Source of the DNA: Cryobacterium sp. Y29
GTDB lineage: Bacteria; Actinomycetota; Actinomycetes; Actinomycetales; Microbacteriaceae
NCBI RefSeq assembly: GCF_002929825.1
Contig: NZ_PJJN01000030.1
Span: 124,001-188,000, forward strand
Reading direction: 5' to 3'
Length of the DNA: 64,000 bases
In this document: positions 52,189 to 59,237 of the stretch, piece after piece
How positions within the stretch are numbered: the first letter of the stretch is position 1
Layout: each line of letters opens with the position of its first letter
Position numbers and translations under genes: made by a program
Notes under the pieces: generated by a model
Seen by the model: only the letters and a program-made list of their open reading frames with translations
What the model was told of the DNA's origin: nothing
Database searches by the model: none

Positions 52189-52788
52189 CTAGACGATAGG
52201 GTCCATCGAGCTCAGGTGCGAGGAGTCGTTCCACATCTGCAACACGCGGTTCTCGCGCTCCCAACCGAGCGTTGACACGGTTGCGGTGCCGAGGCTCAGG
52301 CTCTTGCCCGCGACGGCGGGCAGGCCCATCCAGCGCGCGGTCATAATGCGCAGAAAGTGTCCATGGGCGAAAATGGCCACCCGGCCCTCGGCTGCGAGGC
52401 AGGCGTCGATGGCGAGATCGGCCCGTGCGCCCACTTCCTCCACGGATTCACCACCCACAATAGGATCACCCCACACGGTCCAGCCCGGAATTTCCGAGCG
52501 GATGTCCGCGGTTCGGCGTCCCTCGTACACCCCGTAATCCCATTCCAGTACGTCGTCGGTGGCCACGCCCTGCGCGCCGTAACCGGCCCGTTCCATGGTT
52601 TCCCAGGCACGCACCAGCGGGCTCGAGTAGACCCGATCGAAGTGTCGACCGTCCAGCATCTCGCCGAGAGCATCCCCTTGACGGCGCCCGAAGTCGGTCA
52701 GTGGAATGTCGGTGCGCCCGGTGTGCTGACCGGAGATGCTCCACTCGGTCTGCCCGTGGCGAATAAGAACGATGTCGTTCTGGGTCAT
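52189..52788 (-). CDS. Histidine phosphatase family protein (phosphoglycerate-mutase-like)
   Basis: The 199-aa enzyme has the phosphohistidine motif LIRHGQTEW (His11), catalytic pocket YSSPLVRAWETM, acid residue in LEWDYGVYEGR and the second His in IFAHGHFLR. It probably removes phosphate from a sugar or small molecule; the exact substrate is not readable from sequence. ATG at 52788. Separate transcription unit. Confidence 0.9.
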   Translation of the reverse strand: MTQNDIVLIRHGQTEWSISGQHTGRTDIPLTDFGRRQGDALGEMLDGRHFDRVYSSPLVRAWETMERAGYGAQGVATDDVLEWDYGVYEGRRTADIRSEIPGWTVWGDPIVGGESVEEVGARADLAIDACLAAEGRVAIFAHGHFLRIMTARWMGLPAVAGKSLSLGTATVSTLGWERENRVLQMWNDSSHLSSMDPIV

Positions 52789-53009
52789 GCGGCTCCCTCG
52801 CGTGTGCCGCAGGAACGCGGCCGACCAAGTCTATGTTTCGTGCGCCGGGCAGCCCCGACCGGGAACGCCTCGGCGTCGACCCTTCGGTCCGAAAAAGTCG
52901 GCAGGCTGGATGCCACCTGCGCATGTGTGAACTGACCCCGGATGTTCAATTTCGACCCCGGTGAGAGTCGTAGGCTGGAGGTCTAGCCATTGAGTCTGAG
53001 ACGGGTGCC

Positions 53010-53771
53010 ATGAGGGTCATTAGTTACAACCTCCGCAAGAACCGTGCCAGCGGCGAACTCGTCGCCCTGGCCGAACGGTACAGTCCCAACATTCTCTGCC
53101 TGCAGGAATGCAACACCATCGATCTGCCGGCCGAGGTCGGAAACCTCCATCTAGCCGATTCGACTCATCGCAATCGCCTCGGCCTGGCCATCTACTATCG
53201 CAGGGACCGCTTCACGGCGATCAGGACGCAGACCTTCGCGCTCAAGAAGTCGCTGCACGACCGTGTCGCCGCGCCCGCGCACGAGCGCCTGATCGCCACT
53301 CGCCTGATTGATAATGTCGCGCAGCGGGAGTTCGTCGTGGCATCGTTTCACGCAGCGCCGCTGACCGCGCTCAATTCTCTGCGCCGCAACCAGATTCGCA
53401 GCGCCCACGAAGAGTTGAGCGTTCTGGGCCCCGGCCTGCCGACCCTCATGGTCGGCGACTATAACTATCCCATCTTCCAGGGCAAGCTCGGTAATAAGGT
53501 GAACCAGTCCGGCTACGATCTCACGCTCAGCGATACGCGCACGTACACCCGTTATAAGTTCTTTCGCGGACACTTCGACCTGGCGACCTCGATGGGCTTG
53601 ATAATTTCCAATGTCGAGACCCTCCCGCAGGGCACCTCAGATCACATGCCCATTCTGGTAACGGCTACCTATTCCGACGAACCTAGGATGCAGACGGATG
53701 CCGCACATCACCTTGCCAACCCGGCCGCCTCCGAGTCGGTGTCCATCGAGCGCGCCGACTTCACCATCTGA
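53010..53771 (+). CDS. Endonuclease/exonuclease/phosphatase family hydrolase
   Basis: The 253-aa EEP-fold enzyme has the metal-binding Glu in LCLQECNT, the Asp/Asn pair in MVGDYNYP and the catalytic end motif GTSDHMPIL. Such proteins split phosphodiester bonds in nucleic acids, lipids or small molecules. It lacks a signal peptide. ATG at 53010. The C-terminal 25 residues beyond the SDH motif are not conserved in pattern. Confidence 0.88.
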   Translation: MRVISYNLRKNRASGELVALAERYSPNILCLQECNTIDLPAEVGNLHLADSTHRNRLGLAIYYRRDRFTAIRTQTFALKKSLHDRVAAPAHERLIATRLIDNVAQREFVVASFHAAPLTALNSLRRNQIRSAHEELSVLGPGLPTLMVGDYNYPIFQGKLGNKVNQSGYDLTLSDTRTYTRYKFFRGHFDLATSMGLIISNVETLPQGTSDHMPILVTATYSDEPRMQTDAAHHLANPAASESVSIERADFTI

Positions 53772-53796
53772 GGTAGTGGCCAAACCGCCGCACGCC

Positions 53797-54540
53797 TTAG
53801 ACGAGCAGCTCGATTATTCCGCGCGCGATGGTTGCGAACGACCCGAGATAGGCAACGATTACGAGCAGGCGGCGGGCTACGTGCGGCTCGACCACAATGG
53901 CCAGCCGGTCACCGATGATGAGTCCCACGATGCAGGCGCATCCGATGAGCACCCAGACCGGCACGGGCAACTGGGGCAGGTCGGCCGATCCCAGGGCGAA
54001 TTTTGAGGCCAGGGACGCCAGCCCGATCGTGAGAAAGTACGGTTGCATGGTCGCGGCGAAGGACCGCTGCGGCCATGCAGTGGCAATCGCGTAAATGCTC
54101 ACCGCCGGACCGCCGACGCCGGCCGTCGTGTTCATGAACCCGCTGGTCATGCCGGCCATCACGCGAAAACCGAGTCGGTCGCGCACAACGACCCGGCCGA
54201 GATTCACCGATATGGTCAGACCGGCTGCCACGAGTACGCCGATCGAAATTTCGAGCCAGGATAACGGAATGAACTGCAAAACGTAGGAGCCGGGCACGAT
54301 GCCGACGACGGCGCAGAGCGCCAGAACTATGTAGCGCCGCCAGTCCACCTGCCGAAATACTCGCGTCAAGATGATGCTCGCCGTGAGCACCCCGCACACG
54401 TTGACCACGATGACGCCGTCAACCGGCCCGAGCAATAAAACCAGAAAAGGCGCCGCTACCAGGGCGAAGCCCATGCCCGTGATGCGCTGCATGCTCGACC
54501 CCACCAGCACGGCCACAATCACCAGAACGGTCGTCCACAC
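53797..54540 (-). CDS. TauE/SafE-type sulfite exporter family protein
   Basis: The 247-aa membrane protein has about eight TM segments and the family motifs QRITGMGFALVAAPFLVL and MTSGFMNTTAGVGGPAVSIY. It probably exports a sulfur-containing anion or acts as a permease of unknown substrate. GTG at 54540 is preferred because GGGAGA lies 7 bases upstream; a GTG at 54594 would add a polar N-terminus. Convergent with the EEP gene and divergent from the HAD gene. Confidence 0.88.
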   Translation of the reverse strand: MWTTVLVIVAVLVGSSMQRITGMGFALVAAPFLVLLLGPVDGVIVVNVCGVLTASIILTRVFRQVDWRRYIVLALCAVVGIVPGSYVLQFIPLSWLEISIGVLVAAGLTISVNLGRVVVRDRLGFRVMAGMTSGFMNTTAGVGGPAVSIYAIATAWPQRSFAATMQPYFLTIGLASLASKFALGSADLPQLPVPVWVLIGCACIVGLIIGDRLAIVVEPHVARRLLVIVAYLGSFATIARGIIELLV

Positions 54541-54669
54541 GTCAAGGTCTCCCAGTTCGGTTGTTGCTATCCACGATACCGGCCCGGGCCGCACCGAATG
54601 GCGTCGGTGATGCTGGGTGGCCTACCGTTGACACATCGGCAGGTAGCCGGCGCGACGAAAGGACAACGG

Positions 54670-55350
54670 ATGCCCGACCTCAGTTTTGCCACCGAGAACG
54701 TTTTGCAGGGGCGCACCTTCGACGCCGTACTGTTCGACATGGACGGCACCCTCATCGATTCCACGCCGGCGGTCGACCGTTCGTGGGCCGTGTGGAGCCG
54801 GGAATGGGGCGTGGCCAAGGACGAAACCGCCCACGGTCGCCCGGCGCGCGACATCATCGCAGAACTCGTGCCGGCCGCCCGCGTCGACGAGGCAATCGAC
54901 CGCATTCTCGCCCTCGAAACCGCTGACACCCAGGACATCACCGTGTTGCCCGGCGCCGCAGCACTCCTGAACAGCCTGCCGGAGAGTCGACGGGCGATCG
55001 TCACGTCCTGCGCGCGGCCACTGGCGGTCGCACGGCTGGCGGCATCCGCTTTGGTGGCACCGAGCGTGATCGTGACCATCGATGACACCCCGCGCGGCAA
55101 ACCGTTCCCTGAACCGTTTCTGGAGGGAGCCGCGCGGCTCGGCGTCGACCCACGCCGGTGTCTGGTGATCGAGGATGCGCCCGCCGGGTTGCAGGCCGGC
55201 CGCGCCGCTGGCTGCACCACGATCGGAGTCGCCGGAACCTATCCAGCGGGCGAACTCGAGGCCGACCTCGTCGTGCCCGGGCTCGATCATCTGCGCATTG
55301 ACTGCACTGACGACGGTCTCATTGTTCGGTTCGAGTTGCCGAAAAACTAA
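54670..55350 (+). CDS. HAD family phosphatase (phosphoglycolate/sugar phosphatase type)
   Basis: The 226-aa enzyme has motif I LFDMDGTLIDS (about 22-32), motif II Ser in VTSCARPL, Lys in PRGKPFPEPFL and motif IV VIEDAPAGLQAG. It dephosphorylates a small sugar or organic phosphate; GPP/DOG-type sugar phosphatases fit the pattern. ATG at 54670 with AAAGGA upstream. Monocistronic. Confidence 0.9.
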   Translation: MPDLSFATENVLQGRTFDAVLFDMDGTLIDSTPAVDRSWAVWSREWGVAKDETAHGRPARDIIAELVPAARVDEAIDRILALETADTQDITVLPGAAALLNSLPESRRAIVTSCARPLAVARLAASALVAPSVIVTIDDTPRGKPFPEPFLEGAARLGVDPRRCLVIEDAPAGLQAGRAAGCTTIGVAGTYPAGELEADLVVPGLDHLRIDCTDDGLIVRFELPKN

Positions 55351-55400
55351 AGAACGGTCAGCGCTGCCACCCAAATGAACGTAACGTTAATGGGCGGTAT

Positions 55401-56438
55401 GTGCGTTCGGCTTTTCCGAGTGGCGCGAGCCGCGTAACGAAAGGTTTTTCCCTCTTGGACGACGAATGCATCCATGGACTCGAGGGCCAATTGTGCGCTC
55501 TGTGCTTTCCCAAAGTTGTTACTGAACCCCTCACTCCGGTGAAAAAGACCCGCGCACCGAAGCTGTCCTCGCTGCGCGACCCACTTCCGACGGCAGCTAT
55601 GCCCGCCACACGCACGGCTCGCCCGGTTCGCGTCGCTGGCGCACCTCGCCCGGTGCGAGCTGAGAAGGTCTCGACCGACAACGTCGACGAGCAGCGTGTG
55701 TACCACCTCACGCACATCAGCAATCTCGGCGCCATTCTGCAGGACGGACGCCTACTCGCCAACGACGCCCTCACCGCGCGGCCCACCGTCGACATCTCCG
55801 CACCGGCCACTCGCGACCTGCGCCGGGCTGCCCGCGTCTCCGGCGACGGTCGCAGTGTAGCTGAGTACGTTCCCTTCTTTCTGTCGCCGAACGCGAGCGT
55901 CTGGGAGAGCGTGCGCGCCGAAGCCGCTGACCCGCGCCTGGCGCGCGATGCCCACGGCTCTGAGGCCTTCGACTTCGTCATGCTCGTGAGCACGGTCAAG
56001 AAGATCAACGAGGGGATGGCGGCGCGTGCCGCAGCTGAAATTATCTCGGCCAAGGCCCCGGTAGCCAAGGCCCAGGTAGACTCCGCCCAGGATCTGACCG
56101 CCCAGGATGCTGACGCCGCCGAGGAGGCGGTTCCGTTCGTTGCGAGCGTGATCGCCGTCACCAACGGTGATGCCGCCGGCGCGCTGACCCGGTTCGGCGC
56201 CACGCCGGCCACTGCCGAACGTATGCTGCAGACCCTTCGCGCCGAAGCAGACGGCGCGATGATTCTCGAAGCCGAGCTACTCGTTCCCGACGCCGTGCCG
56301 ATGGACCTGATCACGCTCATCGGCGTCTGCAACGACAATGTGCGCGAAACTGTGCGCGGAATCCTGAAGGCCAGCTCGTATAAGCCCAAGGTCGCGGTCT
56401 ACCCGCCGTGGTTCCACACCTCCGCTGATCCCCAGTAA
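55401..56438 (+). CDS. Orphan DarT-like (DUF4433) ADP-ribosyltransferase with N-terminal Cys motif
   Basis: The 345-aa frame begins with a short Cys motif (CIHGLEGQLCALC). A DUF4433 domain follows: VYHLTHISNLGAILQDGRLL (His and Asn as in DarT), DLRRAARVSGDGRS, EYVPFFLSPNASVWE and the catalytic-type Glu in ILEAELLVPDAVP. DarT enzymes attach ADP-ribose to thymidine in single-stranded DNA and are neutralised by the macrodomain protein DarG. No DarG-like gene is nearby. Start uncertain: GTG 55401 or TTG 55455. Confidence 0.8.
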   Translation: MRSAFPSGASRVTKGFSLLDDECIHGLEGQLCALCFPKVVTEPLTPVKKTRAPKLSSLRDPLPTAAMPATRTARPVRVAGAPRPVRAEKVSTDNVDEQRVYHLTHISNLGAILQDGRLLANDALTARPTVDISAPATRDLRRAARVSGDGRSVAEYVPFFLSPNASVWESVRAEAADPRLARDAHGSEAFDFVMLVSTVKKINEGMAARAAAEIISAKAPVAKAQVDSAQDLTAQDADAAEEAVPFVASVIAVTNGDAAGALTRFGATPATAERMLQTLRAEADGAMILEAELLVPDAVPMDLITLIGVCNDNVRETVRGILKASSYKPKVAVYPPWFHTSADPQ

Positions 56439-56502
56439 GGCTTGGTCGTCGGGCCGGATCCGGAGAGTAGTCCCCTGATCTGGCCTGATCGTGAATCCAG
56501 AC

Positions 56503-57060
56503 CTAGACGACCCCGAGCGGGAGATGCTCCCCGATGGGCAGCTCCACCCGGATCCGGTCGCCCGGGTGCACGATGCCGCCGGTCACCACGACGCCCATGA
56601 TTCCGCCGCGGCGTTGAACTGAGCCGGCGGCATCCGTTTTGATGAGCTGCTTCATCAGGCCTTTCTGGTAGCCGTTGATGAGCGAGCAGGGGCTGCGCAC
56701 GCCGGTGATCGAGACCACGGCCTCGCTGCCGAGGTGCAGTCGGGTTCCGAGCGGCAGCGTCATCAGATCAATTCCGATGGTCGTCACGTTTTCGCCCAGC
56801 TCGCCCGGTGCGACCGTATACCCGGTGGGTACGAGGTCGTCGAACAACTCTGCGGCCATGAAGTGCACCTGGCAGAGGTTGGGCGCCGTGGGATTACGTT
56901 TTTTGGCGTAGCGGTGCTGCACCGTGGCGCCCGCGTGAGAATCGCCGTCGACCCCGATTCCAGCCAGCAAACGGATGCTTGTGACCACCGGCTTGCTGAA
57001 GCGGTGCGCGTCATCGCGGCTGACGGAAACGACCGCGCCGGGACGTCCCTCGAGTGCCAT
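56503..57060 (-). CDS. MOSC domain protein
   Basis: The 185-aa stand-alone MOSC domain has GIGVDGDSHAGATVQHR, LGENVTTIGIDLM, the conserved Cys in GVRSPCSLING and GIMGVVVTGG. MOSC proteins carry sulfur for the molybdenum cofactor or reduce N-hydroxy groups. ATG at 57060 is chosen because the domain begins at once; the longer upstream frame is not conserved in pattern. Confidence 0.9.
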   Translation of the reverse strand: MALEGRPGAVVSVSRDDAHRFSKPVVTSIRLLAGIGVDGDSHAGATVQHRYAKKRNPTAPNLCQVHFMAAELFDDLVPTGYTVAPGELGENVTTIGIDLMTLPLGTRLHLGSEAVVSITGVRSPCSLINGYQKGLMKQLIKTDAAGSVQRRGGIMGVVVTGGIVHPGDRIRVELPIGEHLPLGVV

Positions 57061-57197
57061 GCCCCCGATTCTGCCATAGCGCACGCACGTTCGAGGGAAC
57101 GCATACAAGACCGACTGCGCAGACGTCAAAATGTTTGCGGTAAATGGTTGACGCACCATCACGCTGGGCCTACATTTCATCAGTGGAAAGGTTGCCG

Positions 57198-57500
57198 ATG
57201 ACTAGTGTTGCCCCCGACAGTCACGACCAGGCCGATGAGGGTACGGCTGAACCACCGCCACTACCGACAGACGAAACCGCCCCGCATATTGCCCGGCCCT
57301 ACCGAGCCCTGGAGCGAGAGTTGGAACGCGCGGTGCGCGATCGCGTCGACGTCAACCTGCGAGTCACCGCGGCGGTCAACGCCATGCGCGACGGCGGCTG
57401 TTCCTGGGCCGATATCGCACGCCTCCTTGGTACCGCCCCGCAGACCGCGCACAAGAAATACAGCAAGCCGCGCCCGCCACGCGCCCCCAAGGACACCTGA
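57198..57500 (+). CDS. Small helix-turn-helix protein
   Basis: The 100-aa protein has a Pro-rich acidic N-terminus and a C-terminal helix-turn-helix (VNAMRDGGCSWADIARLLGT, APQTAHKKYS), typical of small actinobacterial sigma-like DNA-binding proteins. ATG at 57198 with GGAAAGG upstream. Divergent from the MOSC gene. Targets unknown. Confidence 0.7.
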   Translation: MTSVAPDSHDQADEGTAEPPPLPTDETAPHIARPYRALERELERAVRDRVDVNLRVTAAVNAMRDGGCSWADIARLLGTAPQTAHKKYSKPRPPRAPKDT

Positions 57501-57658
57501 CGAGATCAGAGCGTGCCCAACGCCGCGCCCGCGATAATCCCGCGTGCCGGGGGCTGCACGTCGGGTTTGCGGCCCTCGGTCGGGTGATTGCATTGCGGCC
57601 CAGATCACACGGTCGTGATATAGCCTTGAGGCGAATTCTCCCTGATTGAAAGGACACC

Positions 57659-58138
57659 ATGCACGCCTCCGAGACACTCAGCAACAACCTGCAGTCCGTT
57701 CTGGTCGACCTGATCGAATTGCACGTGCAGGGCAAACAAGCGCACTGGAGCGTCGTTGGAAAGAACTTCCGCGACCTGCACCTGCAACTCGATGAGATCA
57801 TCGTCGATGTGCGTGAATTCTCCGACCAGGTCGCCGAACGCATGCGCGCACTCGACGCGATGCCTGACGGTCGCAGCGAGACGGTCACCAAGGCCACCAA
57901 CCTGCCGAAGTTTCCCGACGGCGAAGTCGACACGGCCGAGACGGTCAACCTCATCACCGAACGGCTCGACGCCACGGTCGCCAACATGCGCAAGGTGCAC
58001 AATGAGGTCGACGAGGAAGATCCCACCAGTGCCGATCTTCTTCACGCTTTCATCGAGAAGCTCGAGCAGTATTCCTGGATGGTCAGCGCGGAGAACCGCA
58101 AACCGCGCAAGCGTTCCGAGGTGAAATCCGCGCACTGA
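57659..58138 (+). CDS. dps: Dps family ferritin-like DNA-protection protein
   Basis: The 159-aa protein carries the ferroxidase motif HWSVVGKNFRDLHLQLDE (metal His, Asp and Glu at the dimer interface) and the four-helix pattern of Dps. It stores iron and protects DNA under stress. ATG at 57659 with AAAGGA upstream. The C-terminal tail is Lys-rich and may bind DNA. A hairpin follows. Confidence 0.92.
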   Translation: MHASETLSNNLQSVLVDLIELHVQGKQAHWSVVGKNFRDLHLQLDEIIVDVREFSDQVAERMRALDAMPDGRSETVTKATNLPKFPDGEVDTAETVNLITERLDATVANMRKVHNEVDEEDPTSADLLHAFIEKLEQYSWMVSAENRKPRKRSEVKSAH

Positions 58139-58153
58139 GCTTGCTGACGCATA

Positions 58154-58172
58154 CTCCAGGTTTCTCCTGGGG
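58154..58172 (+). terminator. Possible terminator after dps
   Basis: CTCCAGG and CCTGGGG (ending near 58172) form a 7-bp stem with one G-T pair and a TTTCT loop. No T-run follows. Confidence 0.4.
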
Positions 58173-58211
58173 TAGCGTCGGTGTGGAAGAGAAAAGTGCC
58201 ATCATGATCAA

Positions 58212-59237
58212 ATGACCTTTCTCGCGAATGAATCCCGTTATGAGTCCATGCCCTACCGTCGTGTCGGGCGCAGCGGCCTCAAGCTTCCCGCCATTTCGCT
58301 CGGTCTGTGGCAGAATTTCGGCGATGACAAGCCGCTTGCCACACAACGAGCTATTCTTCGCCGGGCCTTCGACCTGGGCATCACCCACTTCGACCTGGCC
58401 AACAACTACGGTCCGCCCCCTGGGTCGGCCGAAACGAACTTCGGCCGGCTGTACCGCGAAGATTTCAGCGCCCACCGCGACGAACTCGTGCTCTCGACCA
58501 AGGCCGGCTACGACATGTGGCCGGGCCCGTATGGCAACTTCGGCAGCCGTAAATACTTACTGTCGAGCCTCGACCAGTCGCTCTCGCGCATGGGCGTTGA
58601 CTACGTCGATATCTTCTACTCGCACCGTGCCGACCCCGATACCCCGCTCGAAGAGACCATGGGCGCACTGCACACCGCCGTCACGAGTGGCCGCGCCCTC
58701 TACGCCGGAATCTCGTCGTACTCGCCCGCACGCACCCGAGAAGCAGCCGCGATTCTGGCCGACCTCGGCACCCCGCTGTTGATTCATCAGCCTTCCTACT
58801 CGATGTTCAATCGCTGGGTCGAGGACGACCTGCTCGATACGTTCGACGACATCGGCGTCGGCTGTATCGCGTTTTCGCCGCTGGCCCAAGGGCTGCTCAC
58901 CGACCGTTACCTCAGTGGTATTCCGGCAGACTCCCGGGTCGCCCGGGACGGCTCGGCGAACAAGTCCATGGTGAGCGCGGAGGCGCTGACCCGTATCCGC
59001 GCCCTGACCGAGATCGCCTCCGGACGTGGTCAGTCACTCGCCCAGCTGGCATTGGCCTGGGTGCTGCGCAATTCAGAGGTGACCAGCGCGCTTATCGGGG
59101 CATCGTCGGTCGCCCAGCTCGAGGCCAACGTGGGGGCGCTGCACAACCTCGACTTCAGCGCCGAGGAACTGGCAGCCATCGACGAGCACGCCGTCGATAA
59201 CGGCATCAACCTGTGGGCGGCGTCGAGCGCGGTCTGA
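58212..59237 (+). CDS. Aldo-keto reductase (YghZ / L-glyceraldehyde-3-phosphate reductase type)
   Basis: The 341-aa enzyme has the catalytic tetrad in FDLANNYGPPPG (Asp, Tyr), STKAGYDMWPGPYGNFGS (Lys) and YSHRADPDTP (His), and the NADPH site SALIGASSVAQLEAN. The loop WPGPYG is typical of YghZ-like enzymes, which detoxify aldehydes. ATG at 58212; an ATG 12 codons later is possible. Convergent with the SNF2 gene, stops adjacent. Confidence 0.9.
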   Translation: MTFLANESRYESMPYRRVGRSGLKLPAISLGLWQNFGDDKPLATQRAILRRAFDLGITHFDLANNYGPPPGSAETNFGRLYREDFSAHRDELVLSTKAGYDMWPGPYGNFGSRKYLLSSLDQSLSRMGVDYVDIFYSHRADPDTPLEETMGALHTAVTSGRALYAGISSYSPARTREAAAILADLGTPLLIHQPSYSMFNRWVEDDLLDTFDDIGVGCIAFSPLAQGLLTDRYLSGIPADSRVARDGSANKSMVSAEALTRIRALTEIASGRGQSLAQLALAWVLRNSEVTSALIGASSVAQLEANVGALHNLDFSAEELAAIDEHAVDNGINLWAASSAV

